From contig BMQD01000022.1 of the NCBI GenBank assembly GCA_014647935.1, positions 1-64,000 of the forward strand: 64,000 bases of DNA, given 5' to 3'. Under the pieces are notes generated by a model. It made no database searches. It saw only the letters and a list, made by a program, of their open reading frames with translations, and was not told where the DNA came from. The first letter of the stretch is position 1, and each line of letters begins with the position of its first letter. This DNA is from Planomonospora parontospora. GTDB taxonomy: Bacteria > Actinomycetota > Actinomycetes > Streptosporangiales > Streptosporangiaceae. Positions 34,472 through 47,282 of the stretch are shown here, piece after piece. The position numbers were made by a program, and so were the translations under genes.

Positions 34472-36147
34472 GTTTCCCCTCTGGCGGCCGCCACCGCGGC
34501 CGCGGTCTGTCCGATGTCCGCACAGGACAGGCTGAGGCCGTCCGCGTCCACCCGGTAGCCGTCGCCGGTCGCGACCACGTCCACGACCCGCCCGGCCGGA
34601 CGGCCGCAGCGGCGCCCGCAGCCCGCCCAGTGCACGGGGAGCGTACCGGTGCCCGGCGATCTCATCGAACGCGAGGCGGCGTCCGCCTCCACGAGGCCGA
34701 TGACGGAGGCCGCGTCGGCCCGGACGTCGGCGAGGGACTTGGCGCAGCCCGGGCGGCCGGTGCAGGCGCTCACGCCGGTCCACGGCGAGTCCGGGTCCGT
34801 GACCAGCCCGGCGCCCGCCAGCCGGACGGCCGCCTCCGCCGCCTCCGCGCGGGTCAGACCGGGCACGACCACCCCCCGCCACGGCGTGAGCCGTACCTCG
34901 TTGGCCAGCCCGGCGAGCAGCTCCGCCTGTGCCGCGGTCAGCCGCCCCAGCGGCACCGCGATGCCGAGGGCCACCCGGTCACCGGGATCCCCGCCCCCGT
35001 CTCCGTCCTCCTTCCGGTCCCCGTGCCCGCGGACCGGCTCGATGACGCCCACCGGCCCGCGCGCGGCCGGGTGCGGCGCCACCGGCTCGCCGAGCTCGGC
35101 GCCCGCTCCCGCGTCCGTCGCGGGAAGCGGCGCCGCGGTGCCCGCCGGGGTCTCCACCGGGGCGGTTGCGGAAGCACCCGCCGGGGTCTCCACCCTCGCG
35201 GCCGCGGAAGCGCCCGCGAGGGTGACGGCCGAGCCGGCCACCTCGGCGCGGACGCGTGCCACGACCCGGCCGGAACCGCCGGGCAGCTCCCCGATCCGCC
35301 AGACGGCGACCCCCGAACCCGCGAGCTCCGCCAGGAACGCCCCGGCCACCGCGAGCAGCGCGGGAACCGCCTCGGACACCGGAACACGCAGGCCGCTGTC
35401 GGCGCCCGCGACGAGGACCGCGACCAGGTCGGGAGCGAGAGGCAGGATCCCCGCGTCGGCGCCGAGCCCGGCGACGTCACCGCGGCCGTCGTCGACGGCG
35501 AACAGGAACCGGCCGGGCAGGGCGGCCAGCTCCGGGCGGGCGCACAGCGACCGGTCCAGTTCGGCGACCAGCGGGCCCGCGTCGAGCAGCCCGCGGCCGT
35601 CGCAGCCGGCCAGCGGGGAGGCCAGGATGTTGCGGACCCGCTCGTGGGTCGGCGAGGGCAGCAGGCCCGCCTCGGCCATCCGCGCCGCGAAGCCGGACTC
35701 CTCACCCAGCCCGCGGACCTGGACGTTCGCCCGGGAGGTCAGCTCGATGACGCCGGTGCCGCACTCGGCGGCGGCTCGGGCCAGCTCGCGCAGCCGGGCC
35801 GAGGGCAGGCGGCCGCCGGGAACCCGGATCCGGGCCAGCCCGCCGTCGGCGGCGGCGTGCGTCTGCAGCGCTCCGGGACACGCGTCGGACCGTGACCGGC
35901 CCGGAAGGCCGGGCGCGCCGGACGCGCCGGAGGAGCCGGGACCGTCGGACGCGCGGGAGGAGCCGGGTGCGCCGGACGCGTCAGGGGGTCCGGGACGGCC
36001 GGGCGCGCCGGAGGAGCCGGACAGGCCGGGAGTTCCGGAGGGCCTCGGCCCGCCGGGTGCGCCGGAAGGGGCGGGGAGCCCGGGCCCGCCGAGCGCGTCA
36101 GGGGAGCCGGACATACCGGGATTTCCGGAGAGGTCGGGAACGGTCAC
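34468..36147 (-). CDS. cobG: Precorrin-3B synthase with low-complexity N-terminus
   Basis: A 559-residue CobG, the oxygen-dependent monooxygenase that makes precorrin-3B. The sulfite/nitrite reductase-like core is visible: [33 protein letters not shown] and the iron-sulfur/siroheme-type Cys set [10 protein letters not shown] and [10 protein letters not shown]. Odd features are an 85-residue N-terminal Gly/Pro/Ser/Ala collagen-like region made by DNA repeats (about 35890-36140) and a repeated [16 protein letters not shown]-type insert near the middle. The start GTG 36147 is chosen because TAGCAT lies seven bases upstream (leaderless); an ATG at 36201 would overlap the opposite riboswitch region. 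Confidence 0.9.
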   Translation of the reverse strand: MTVPDLSGNPGMSGSPDALGGPGLPAPSGAPGGPRPSGTPGLSGSSGAPGRPGPPDASGAPGSSRASDGPGSSGASGAPGLPGRSRSDACPGALQTHAAADGGLARIRVPGGRLPSARLRELARAAAECGTGVIELTSRANVQVRGLGEESGFAARMAEAGLLPSPTHERVRNILASPLAGCDGRGLLDAGPLVAELDRSLCARPELAALPGRFLFAVDDGRGDVAGLGADAGILPLAPDLVAVLVAGADSGLRVPVSEAVPALLAVAGAFLAELAGSGVAVWRIGELPGGSGRVVARVRAEVAGSAVTLAGASAAARVETPAGASATAPVETPAGTAAPLPATDAGAGAELGEPVAPHPAARGPVGVIEPVRGHGDRKEDGDGGGDPGDRVALGIAVPLGRLTAAQAELLAGLANEVRLTPWRGVVVPGLTRAEAAEAAVRLAGAGLVTDPDSPWTGVSACTGRPGCAKSLADVRADAASVIGLVEADAASRSMRSPGTGTLPVHWAGCGRRCGRPAGRVVDVVATGDGYRVDADGLSLSCADIGQTAAAVAAARGET

Positions 36148-36160
36148 GCCGAGGATGCTA
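36148..36160 (-). promoter_or_regulatory. Leaderless promoter -10 of cobG operon
   Basis: On the minus strand TAGCAT (36155-36160) precedes GTG 36147 by seven bases. Confidence 0.55.
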
Positions 36161-36204
36161 ACGCCGGGTTCCTCCGGACGACCGAACTGCCGTACGCTCA
36201 TGGT

Positions 36205-36352
36205 CGAGCGAAGGCAATGGGAGGAAGCCGGTGTGAATCCGGCGCGGTCCCGCCACTGTGACCGGGGAGCGACCCCCAACCAGGCCACTGTCCGCGTGCG
36301 GACGGGAAGGCCGGGGGGAGCGTCGATCCGGGAGCCAGGAGACTCCGGCCCT
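36205..36352 (+). promoter_or_regulatory. Cobalamin riboswitch
   Basis: The conserved elements are in order: GAAGCCGGTGTGAATCCGGC (about 36223-36242), CCCGCCACTGTGACCGGGGA (from 36248), CCACTGTCC, GACGGGAAGGCC, and the B12 box AGCCAGGAGAC (36333-36343). Orientation is toward cobN, so adenosylcobalamin should shut off cobN expression. A possible promoter is TTCCTC (36169-36174), 18 bases, TACGCT (36193-36198). The divergent cobG operon has no riboswitch on its own strand. Confidence 0.93.
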
Positions 36353-36402
36353 CGCGTCCGCCGACGACCCGGGGCGAGGACCCCGAGGGAGGAAGAGTCT
36401 CC

Positions 36403-36443
36403 GTGCGCCCTTCGCCGTGCCCCCGTCCCGAGGGACGTGCCGC

Positions 36444-36447
<4 letters not shown>
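36403..36447 (+). CDS. 14-codon leader ORF between riboswitch and cobN
   Basis: GTG 36403 has a strong ribosome site (GAGGGAGGAAG, 36385-36395) at seven bases. The frame runs 14 codons (MRPSPCPRPEGRAA) and its TGA overlaps the cobN GTG by four bases. It may be a translated leader that couples cobN to riboswitch control. It is too short for homology evidence. Confidence 0.45.
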
Positions 36448-40166
<3,719 letters not shown>

Positions 40167-40172
40167 CGCGGC

Positions 40173-40203
40173 GCCGCCCCGCGGGGAGCCCTCGCGGGGC
40201 GGC
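40173..40203. terminator. Terminator after cobN
   Basis: GCCGCCCCGCG (40173-40183) and CGCGGGGCGGC (40193-40203) are perfect 11-bp arms with a nine-base loop, between convergent cobN and the chemoreceptor gene. Confidence 0.7.
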
Positions 40204-40257
40204 ACGACGATCGGCCGGGCGGCTTCTTCCGCGGTCCGTCTGCGCGGAGGGGCCGTC

Positions 40258-41874
40258 TCAGACGGTGAAGCGGTTCACCAGTTCGCGCAGTGACGTGCTC
40301 ATCTCCGCCAGCTCCGCCGCTGCCTGACGCGACTGCTCCACCCCCTCGGTGGTCACCGCCGCGGCCTCGGCGACGCCGGCGATGTTGGCGGCGATCTCGT
40401 TGCTGAAAGTCGCCGCGTCGGCGACGTTGCGGTTCATCTCCCCGGTGGTGGCGGTCTGCTCCTCCACCGCCGCGGCGATCGCGGCCTGGTGGTCGTTGAT
40501 CCGGCCGGTGATCTCGCTGATCCGGCTGATCGCCTCCATCGCGCTGGTGGTGTCGGCCTGGATCGCGGTGACCCGCCGGGCGATGTCCTCGGTGGCCTTG
40601 GCGGTCTCCTGCGCCAGGTCCTTGACCTCGCCCGCGACGACCGCGAAGCCCTTGCCGGACTCCCCGGCCCGCGCGGCCTCGATGGTGGCGTTCAGCGCCA
40701 GCAGGTTGGTCTGCTCGGCGATCGAGGTGATCGTCTTGACGACGTCGCCGATCTCGGCCGAGGAGGTCTCCAGCTGGGCCATCATCGTGTTGGTGGTCTC
40801 GGCCACGCGCACGGCCTCGGCGGTCACGGAGGCGGCCGCGGAGGTGCTGCGGGAGATCTCCTCGATCGCCGCGCCCATCTCCTCCCCGCCCGCCGCCACG
40901 ACCTCCACGTTGCGCGAGACGTCCGCGGCGGCGGCGGCGACCACGCCGGACTGGACGCTGGACTCCTCGGCCGAGGCCGCGATCTGCTCGGCGACCTGGG
41001 ACAGCTGCACCGAGGAGGCGGCCAGCGAGGCGCTGTGGTCCGCCAGCACCGTCACCGTGGTGTGCAGGGATTCGGCGGTGACGTCCACGGCGTCGCCCAG
41101 TCGGCCGAGTTCGTCGCGGCGCGTCATCCGCAGCCGCACGGTCAGGTCGCCGTGGGCCAGCCGGCCGAGGGCGGACACGACCCCGCGGAGCGGGCGCACC
41201 ACCGACCGGGTGGCGGTGATGCTCAGGCCGGCCGCCACGATCAGCGCCGCGAGCAGCGTGCCGAGCAGGATCCGCTCGCTGTCGCTCCTGACTTCGGCCG
41301 CCTCCTTCTGCAGCGCGACCACACGTCCGGCCAGGGAATCGGTCAGCGCCGCGTTGATCTCCAGGCTGGCGGAGTAGGCCTCGGCGGCCTCACCGCCGTT
41401 GATGCTGTTCATGGCCTCGGTGCGGGCTTCGCGGGTGTCCTGGGCCAGCAGCTCCATGATCTTGTCGTCCCAGGCGAAGAAGTCGTCCCAGGCGGGGCGG
41501 AGCTTGTCGAACCGCGCGCGCTCAGCCGGTGTCAGGTATTCGACGTGCGTGGCGTCGATCGTGTCGTAGAGGGCCTGCTTGCTCTCCAGCTCGCCCTTGC
41601 GGTTGTAGGCGTCGGGCCCGGTGGCCGCCTTGCCGCCGAAGGCGCCGGCGTCGGCCACGACCAGTCCCTGCCAGCCGGTGATGTCGGCGGCGTAGTAGCT
41701 GAGCTTCTGGACATCGTCTTCGACCTGCTTCAGCTGATCCATGCGCATGCTGATGTCGTGCTGGCTGCCCATCCCGGAGCGACCCACGGCGACCGAGACG
41801 ATGATCAGTAGCGTGACCAGGAGAAACGAGAGCCCGAGCCGTTTTCCGACTTCCAGGTTCTGCAGGCGGGACAT
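40258..41874 (-). CDS. Methyl-accepting chemotaxis protein
   Basis: A 538-residue chemoreceptor. TM1 is at about 12-32 ([18 protein letters not shown]), a periplasm-side four-helix-type sensor follows to about 197, TM2 at about 198-218, then HAMP ([20 protein letters not shown]) and a full signalling domain with the hairpin tip [20 protein letters not shown]. The receptor ends in VNRFTV without a CheR-binding pentapeptide. GGAGG is seven bases before ATG 41874. No che or flagellar gene is near. Its presence suggests motile cells or spores, or a non-motility signalling array. Confidence 0.94.
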   Translation of the reverse strand: MSRLQNLEVGKRLGLSFLLVTLLIIVSVAVGRSGMGSQHDISMRMDQLKQVEDDVQKLSYYAADITGWQGLVVADAGAFGGKAATGPDAYNRKGELESKQALYDTIDATHVEYLTPAERARFDKLRPAWDDFFAWDDKIMELLAQDTREARTEAMNSINGGEAAEAYSASLEINAALTDSLAGRVVALQKEAAEVRSDSERILLGTLLAALIVAAGLSITATRSVVRPLRGVVSALGRLAHGDLTVRLRMTRRDELGRLGDAVDVTAESLHTTVTVLADHSASLAASSVQLSQVAEQIAASAEESSVQSGVVAAAAADVSRNVEVVAAGGEEMGAAIEEISRSTSAAASVTAEAVRVAETTNTMMAQLETSSAEIGDVVKTITSIAEQTNLLALNATIEAARAGESGKGFAVVAGEVKDLAQETAKATEDIARRVTAIQADTTSAMEAISRISEITGRINDHQAAIAAAVEEQTATTGEMNRNVADAATFSNEIAANIAGVAEAAAVTTEGVEQSRQAAAELAEMSTSLRELVNRFTV

Positions 41875-42145
41875 GCGAGACCTCCAGGAGGTTAGAGCCG
41901 CTGGGCGGCGGCAGATGACCGATCGGCGCAATCCGGACGCACCAAAGAGGAACCCGGATAACGAAACGCTCAGGAACCCGGTCCTTTCAGCGGGGCCTGC
42001 TCCGGCCGCCGCCCACAGGCCCGGGCCTCGGTGCCGGGCTGAGTCCTCCTGAGCGGCCCACTCCTGCTGCCGATCCCCGGCGGCGGCCCGCGTCACGGCG
42101 GCCACCACGGCGGCTGGGAGGACGTGCACCGGGAAATGCATTAGG
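41875..42145. other. Divergent intergenic region, chemoreceptor/marR
   Basis: No gene is seen. On the minus strand CCGGGTTCCT occurs twice (about 41964-41973 and 41985-41994). GCCGATCG (41920-41927) resembles the -10 of flagellar/WhiG-type sigma-28 promoters (GCCGATAA), but the matching TAAA -35 is missing. Confidence 0.35.
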
Positions 42146-42177
42146 AATTTATATAAACTACTGATATAAATTTCCCC
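42146..42177 (+). promoter_or_regulatory. marR operator and leaderless promoter
   Basis: AATTTATAT (42146-42154) and ATATAAATT (42164-42172) are perfect 9-bp arms nine bases apart. The right arm contains TATAAA (42165-42170), a -10 that lies seven bases before GTG 42178. An autorepressing MarR site on a leaderless promoter is the simplest reading. Confidence 0.75.
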
Positions 42178-42612
42178 GTGCTGGATGTCACCGAACTGAC
42201 CGCGGTCCTGGAGGACCTGACCCGGATGCACATCCGCCTGCCCGTGAGGCAGCGCCTGAGCTTCACGACGCTGTCGGTGCTGCACACGCTCGAAGGCCGC
42301 GGTCCGATGCGGTTGACCGGGCTCACCGCCGCCGAGCAGGTCACGCAGTCCGCGATCACCCAGCTGGTCGCCAAACTGGAACGCGACGGGCTGGTCGAAC
42401 GCCGGCCCGACCCCTCCGACGGCCGCGCGGTCCTCGTCCACGTCACCGACGCCGGCGCGGCGGTCGTGAGGAGCCGGCGGGCCGAACGCGTCGCCGGCCT
42501 CGAAAGACTCGCCGCCGCACTCACCCCCGCCGAACGCGACGCGATCGCCGCCGCCCTCCCGGCCCTGGCCCGCATCGCCCGGGCAGGGGACGAACCAGGA
42601 GGACACCCGTGA
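42178..42612 (+). CDS. MarR family regulator
   Basis: A 144-residue MarR-type winged-helix protein: [20 protein letters not shown], the recognition helix [20 protein letters not shown] and the wing [19 protein letters not shown]. It is expected to bind the adjacent dyad as a dimer and to release on a phenolic or epoxide-derived ligand. It overlaps the epoxide hydrolase start by four bases, so regulator and enzyme form one operon. Confidence 0.92.
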   Translation: MLDVTELTAVLEDLTRMHIRLPVRQRLSFTTLSVLHTLEGRGPMRLTGLTAAEQVTQSAITQLVAKLERDGLVERRPDPSDGRAVLVHVTDAGAAVVRSRRAERVAGLERLAAALTPAERDAIAAALPALARIARAGDEPGGHP

Positions 42613-43829
42613 TCGACCCGACCCCGATCCACGTCCCCGACGACGTGCTCACCGACCTGCGTGCACGTCTGGCACTCACCCGCTGGCCGGAGGACGCGGG
42701 CAACCAGGACTGGTACTACGGCGTGAACCGCGCCTACCTGCAGGAGCTCGTCGAGTACTGGCGCACCGGCTACGACTGGCGCAGAGCGGAAGCCGCGATC
42801 AACGCCTACGAGCACTACCTCGTCGACGTCGACGGCGTCCCGGTGCACTTCATGCGTCGGCCCGGCGTCGGCCCGGAGGGCGGACCGGCCCCCACCCCGC
42901 TGATCCTCACCCACGGCTGGCCGTGGACGTTCTGGCACTGGGCCAAGGTCGTCGACCCGCTCGCCGACCCGGCCGCGTACGGCGGCGACCCCGCGGACGC
43001 GTTCGACGTCATCGTCCCCTCGCTACCCGGATTCGGGTTCTCCGGCCCGCTGCCGGACCACCCCGACCTGAACTTCTGGAAGATCGCCGACATCTGGCAC
43101 AGCCTGATGACCCGAACCCTGGGGCACGCGAGGTACGCCGCGGCGGGCTGCGACGTCGGCGCGCTGGTCACCGGCCAGCTCGGCCACAAGTACGCCGACG
43201 AGCTGTACGGCATCCACATCGGATCCGGCCAGAAGCTCACCCTGTTCAACGGCGACCGGGCCTGGGACCTCTCCGCCGGGCGGCCAATCCCGGAAAACCT
43301 GCCCGCCGACGTCCATGCGCAGGTCATCGCCGTGGAGAAGCGGTTCGCCGTCCACCTGGCCGCGCATGTGCTCGGGCCGAGCACGCTCGCGTACGGGCTG
43401 TCGGACTCCCCGGCCGGCATGCTCGCCTGGATCCTCGAACGCTGGGTGAACTGGAGCGACAACCACGGTGACGTCGAGACCGTCTTCAGCAAGGACGACC
43501 TGCTCACGCATGCGATGATCTTCTGGATGACGAACTCGATCGGGACGTCGATCCGCACCTACGCCAACAACAACCGGTACCCGTGGCGGCCGTCCCACGA
43601 CCGGCAGCCGGCGATCGAGGCGCCCACCGGCATCACGTTCGTCGGCTACGAGAACCCGCCGGGCGTCGGCACAGGCCAGCGTGTCCGGCACTTCCTCGGC
43701 ACCGACCGCGCGGCGTGGTACAACCACGTCAACCTCACCGCGCACGACCGCGGCGGCCACTTCATCCCCTGGGAGACCCCCGACGAGTGGATCGACGACC
43801 TGCGCCGGACGTTCCGCGGCCGCCGCTAG
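42609..43829 (+). CDS. Epoxide hydrolase (EHN-type alpha/beta hydrolase)
   Basis: A 406-residue epoxide hydrolase with the N-terminal EHN domain (about 1-105: [19 protein letters not shown] start and [16 protein letters not shown]). The oxyanion motif is [10 protein letters not shown], the nucleophile Asp is in [20 protein letters not shown], and the catalytic His is in [13 protein letters not shown]. It opens epoxides to diols. GTG 42609 overlaps the marR stop (GTGA). Natural substrate unknown. Confidence 0.94.
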   Translation: MIDPTPIHVPDDVLTDLRARLALTRWPEDAGNQDWYYGVNRAYLQELVEYWRTGYDWRRAEAAINAYEHYLVDVDGVPVHFMRRPGVGPEGGPAPTPLILTHGWPWTFWHWAKVVDPLADPAAYGGDPADAFDVIVPSLPGFGFSGPLPDHPDLNFWKIADIWHSLMTRTLGHARYAAAGCDVGALVTGQLGHKYADELYGIHIGSGQKLTLFNGDRAWDLSAGRPIPENLPADVHAQVIAVEKRFAVHLAAHVLGPSTLAYGLSDSPAGMLAWILERWVNWSDNHGDVETVFSKDDLLTHAMIFWMTNSIGTSIRTYANNNRYPWRPSHDRQPAIEAPTGITFVGYENPPGVGTGQRVRHFLGTDRAAWYNHVNLTAHDRGGHFIPWETPDEWIDDLRRTFRGRR

Positions 43830-43855
43830 TCTTCTGAGTCGGGAATCCTGTTCAT

Positions 43856-44128
43856 ATGCAGGCTTGTCGTGCGGCGCGTACAGGGCGGCCGAAGGCCGAG
43901 TCGATGCTGACCAAGGAGGAACGGGCCGCGCTCGAGGAGTGGGTGCGGCGCCGTTCCGCGCCGCAGTCATGGGCGCTGCGCTGCCGGATCATCCTGGCCT
44001 GCGCGAGCGGGATGGCCGACAAGGCCGTGGCCGCTCAGCTCGGCTCGACCCAGCACGCGCTGGGGCGCCGGCGGGCCCGGTTCATCGGGCACCGGATCGC
44101 GGGGCCGGGCGACCTGCCACATCAGTGA
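43856..44128 (+). pseudogene. IS630-type transposase, 5' fragment
   Basis: Ninety residues of an IS630-family transposase N-terminus: GRPKAESMLTKEERAALEEW, then the helix-turn-helix CRIILACASGMADKAVAAQL. It stops just after PGDLPH, far short of the DDE catalytic domain. Bases 43913-44120 recur inverted at 47019-47226 with only two mismatches. So this is a truncated remnant. Confidence 0.85.
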
Positions 44129-44233
44129 ACGTTCGCCCTGTAGTGCCTCAGATGGCGGATGCCACGGATCTCGACGAACGTGACGTCCGAAACCCGCCAG
44201 CATGCTCGCGGTCGATGGGGTGAGAATCCGTTC

Positions 44234-44875
44234 GTGATCGCTGAAACGCAGGGAATCCGCATCCGGCATCGCGGGCGTGAACCACAGGTCCATCCCACCG
44301 CCTACATCGCCCCGACGGCCACACTGGTCGGTGATGTCCGCGTGGGGCCGAGGGCGCGGGTGATGTACGGTGCGGTGCTCGATGCCGAGGGGTCCCGGAT
44401 CGAGGTCGGGGAGGCGGCGGTGATCTGCGAGAACGCGGTGTTGCGCGGGTCTGCGGTCGCCGGCGATCAGCCGGTGCTCGTCGACGACCATGTCTTCGTG
44501 GGGCCGCATGCCACGCTGCTGGGTTGCGAGGTCGGCAGGTGCGCCTATGTGGCGACCGCAGCGACGGTCCTGCAGTGCGCGCGGTTGGGTGCCGGCTCGG
44601 TTGTCGCTGTCGGCGCGCTCGTCCATGCGCGCACCGTTCTGCCGGACGAGTACTTCGTGCCGCCGCACACCGTGGCGCTTGACGCGCCGGTGCGGCTGCT
44701 GGCTCCTGGCGATCCGGGCTTGGCCGAGGCCGTCGGCCGGGTGGGCTTCGCACAGGTGGCGTTCGGTGTCGATGCGGAGTGGACCGACCGGATCAACCGG
44801 TACGAGCACATCGCGGAGGTGCGCGTCGCCGAGTTCGGCGCGCACGCGGACGATGAGGTTCTGAATCTCGGCTAG
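44234..44875 (+). CDS. Hexapeptide-repeat (gamma carbonic anhydrase-like) protein
   Basis: A 213-residue left-handed beta-helix protein (HPTAYIAPTATLVGDVRVGP and further hexapeptide turns), then a C-terminal helix. The family of gamma carbonic anhydrases and PaaY-like proteins fits. Of the zinc His residues, one may be kept in VFVGPHATLLGC; the usual second His in the HGC turn is Leu here, and the first His site is not evident. Carbonic anhydrase activity is therefore doubtful. GTG 44234 starts the family similarity, with GAGAAT six bases upstream. It lies inside the segment bounded by IS630 remnants. Confidence 0.82.
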   Translation: MIAETQGIRIRHRGREPQVHPTAYIAPTATLVGDVRVGPRARVMYGAVLDAEGSRIEVGEAAVICENAVLRGSAVAGDQPVLVDDHVFVGPHATLLGCEVGRCAYVATAATVLQCARLGAGSVVAVGALVHARTVLPDEYFVPPHTVALDAPVRLLAPGDPGLAEAVGRVGFAQVAFGVDAEWTDRINRYEHIAEVRVAEFGAHADDEVLNLG

Positions 44876-44884
44876 TGCCGTGCC

Positions 44885-45118
44885 AGGCAACGTTTGCCCT
44901 GCTGGAGTACGGTCAGCCCATGAACGGCGATGCGCAGCCGGGTCTGGATGAGATCGACGACGAGGGGCAACGGCTGCTCGGACCGTCCGCCGCGGCACCG
45001 GGTCGGTGGTGACCTGGCGGCGCGCGCGGATGGTGCTGCCGTCGGACCAGGGCATGTCCGTGACGGAGATCGCCGAGGTGGCGCCAAGATCTGGAAGGCA
45101 GGTGGTGGGCGGAGCTGA
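44885..45118 (+). pseudogene. Second IS630-type transposase remnant, frameshifted
   Basis: DDEGQRLL (from ATG 44921) continues, after a one-base deletion near 44978, as TVRRGTGSVVTWRRARMVL and QGMSVTEIAEV in the next frame. That is the N-terminal pattern of another IS630 subgroup. Similarity fades after about 45090. No DDE domain remains. The rest of the gap to 45397 shows only a possible promoter, TTGACA (45312) with 17 bases to GATCGT. Confidence 0.7.
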
Positions 45119-45397
45119 CGCGCGACCTCTGCCGAGGGGCGTGCCATCCATGACGGCACCGGCCAGGCGGGAAGCCTTCCATGCGGCGGTGTGCACGGCG
45201 TCGCCGACACGGCCGGGCCGCCCACCGGGGGAACCATGAAAACACCATGAAAACGATCACGGGCAGTGATCCGCCTGACCAGGCCGGCATGGCCGGACCG
45301 GCTCTGCCGACTTGACACGGCCCGCGCGCCAGGTGATCGTCAGGGCCCGGCCTCCCCTCAGGTCGCTCGCGAACCGCCCTTCACGGCAGGGAGACCC

Positions 45398-46909
45398 ATG
45401 CCTGTACGGAAAACCCTCCTCGCCTTGCTGGCCGCGCTCGCCGTCGCCGTGGCGCCGGCCTGGTCCGGAGGGACCGGCGCCGCCGCGGCGCGGCAGACGC
45501 CGCCCCTGGCCGCCCCCGCTACCGCCACCGGGGGCACGGGACTGCGTTGGGAGGCGTGCGCCGGGGTGAGCACGCCGGACCTGCGATGCGCACGGGTCAC
45601 CGTCCCGCTCGACCACCGCCGCCCGCGTGGCCGCACCATCTCCGTCGTCATCTCCCGATTGGCCGCCACCGACCCGGCGCGGCGCCGGGGCGTTCTGCTC
45701 ACCACCGGCGGCGGACCCGGCGGGCCGGGCGTCCCGCTGCCCGCGAGCCTCGCCCCGGCACTGTCCGCCGAGGTCCGCGCCCGCTATGACCTGATCGGGT
45801 TCGACATGAGATTCGTCGAACGCAGCACGCCCATCGGCTGCGGACAGCCCGAGGAGGAGCCCGGCGGGTTCTGGGTACGCCCCGCGGTCCCCGGACGCTT
45901 CCCCGCCGAAGCCGCCGAAGCCCGGCGCTACGCCGCAGACTGCGTACAGGCCTCCGGCTGGGCCCTGCCGCACGCCACCACCGCGAACGCCGCCCGCGAC
46001 ATGGACCTCATCCGCGCGGCCCTCGGCGAGGAGAAGATCTCCTACCTGGGCGGCTCGTACGCGGGACTGCTCGGCACCGTCTACGGCACGCTGTTCCCGC
46101 AGCGCGTGGACCGGTTCGTCCTGGACAGCCCGGTGAACGCCGACACGATCTGGCGGCCCTACGAGATGGGCCGCACCCCTGCGTTCGAGGAGGGAACGGT
46201 GGCCCTCGCCGCCTGGGCCGCCGGGCGGCACTCCGAATACGGTCTGGGGGAGACCACCGCACAGGTGCGCGCCACGCTCACCGGGATCCTCGACCGGGCC
46301 GCCCGGGCGCCCATCGTCATCGGCGATCAGGCCTGGACCGCCGGCGAGCTGGGTGCCCTGCTGGTGGCCGGGATCTACGACGAGCGCGCCTTCGGCGTCG
46401 TCGCCGCGGCCTTCGCCGCCGTCGCGGCCGGACGGGAGCCGTCCCTGCCGTTCCCCATCCGCCCTCCGCGGCCCGAGGACGTGCCCGGCGTGCCCGCCGA
46501 CCACCACACCGCCACCAACATCGCCTACCGCTGCGCCGACGCCCCCTGGCCGCGCGACCCGCGCGTCTACCTGCGCGACATCGCCGCCCAGCGGGACCGC
46601 CACCCGCTGTTCGGCCCGGTCAACGCCAACATCAACCCCTGCGCCTTCTGGCCGCCCGCAAGGGACGAACCGGTGCGGCTCGACGGCGACCGCACGCCGG
46701 CGGCCCTGGTCGTCGCGGCCCTGCGGGACGTGGCGGTGCCGCCGTCCGTGAGCAAGGCCGTGGCCGCGCGCATCCGCGGGTCACGCCTGGTCACGATCGA
46801 CGCCCACACCCACGCCCCGTTCCCGCACTACGGGAACGCCTGCCTCAACGCCACGGTCACCCACTACCTCACCACCGGTGCACTGCCGGCCGCCGACACC
46901 GCCTGCTGA
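45398..46909 (+). CDS. Secreted alpha/beta hydrolase, tripeptidyl aminopeptidase type
   Basis: A 503-residue secreted peptidase of the SlpD/SlpE and Tap group in Streptomyces. A signal peptide covers about 1-35 (LLALLAALAVAVAPAWS). The early part has RWEACAGVSTPDLRCARVTV and LTTGGGPGGPG; the nucleophile is in YLGGSYAGLLG; the C-terminal TAP-like domain includes NPCAFWP and the catalytic His region in HTHAPFPHYGNACLN. It releases tripeptides or single residues from peptide N-termini outside the cell. ATG 45398 follows GGGAG. Confidence 0.92.
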   Translation: MPVRKTLLALLAALAVAVAPAWSGGTGAAAARQTPPLAAPATATGGTGLRWEACAGVSTPDLRCARVTVPLDHRRPRGRTISVVISRLAATDPARRRGVLLTTGGGPGGPGVPLPASLAPALSAEVRARYDLIGFDMRFVERSTPIGCGQPEEEPGGFWVRPAVPGRFPAEAAEARRYAADCVQASGWALPHATTANAARDMDLIRAALGEEKISYLGGSYAGLLGTVYGTLFPQRVDRFVLDSPVNADTIWRPYEMGRTPAFEEGTVALAAWAAGRHSEYGLGETTAQVRATLTGILDRAARAPIVIGDQAWTAGELGALLVAGIYDERAFGVVAAAFAAVAAGREPSLPFPIRPPRPEDVPGVPADHHTATNIAYRCADAPWPRDPRVYLRDIAAQRDRHPLFGPVNANINPCAFWPPARDEPVRLDGDRTPAALVVAALRDVAVPPSVSKAVAARIRGSRLVTIDAHTHAPFPHYGNACLNATVTHYLTTGALPAADTAC

Positions 46910-46939
46910 CCCCGCCGCCCAGCGCACCCACCTCTCAAC

Positions 46940-47230
46940 CGTCCGACGACGCGCTCCAGGGCCGTGGTGATGAGCGCGGTGACCTGTTCATCGGTCACGG
47001 TCCGCGGACCGCCGGGACGTGGCAGGTCGCCCGGCCACGCGATCCGGTGCCCGATGAACCGGGCCCGCCGGCGCCCCAGCGCGTGCTGGGTCGAGCCGAG
47101 CTGAGCGGCCACGGCCTTGTCGGCCATCCCGCTCGCGCAGGCCAGGATGATCCGGCAGCGCAGCGCCCATGACTGCGGCGTGGAACGGCGCCGCACCCAC
47201 TCCTCGAGCGCGGCCCGTTCCTCCTTTGCG
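46940..47230 (-). pseudogene. IS630-type transposase, internal fragment
   Basis: Read on the minus strand, EERAALEEWVRRRSTPQSWA through RFIGHRIAWPGDL repeats the fragment at 43856 almost exactly (208 bases, two mismatches). It then continues with GPRTVTDEQVTALITTALER, which the left copy lacks. The true N-terminus is missing here. So the two remnants are complementary pieces in opposite orientation. Confidence 0.85.
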
Positions 47231-47282
47231 CGCGCACGGATTTCGGAACGGCGGGGACGCCGCAGCGGACTTCGGACAGGGG

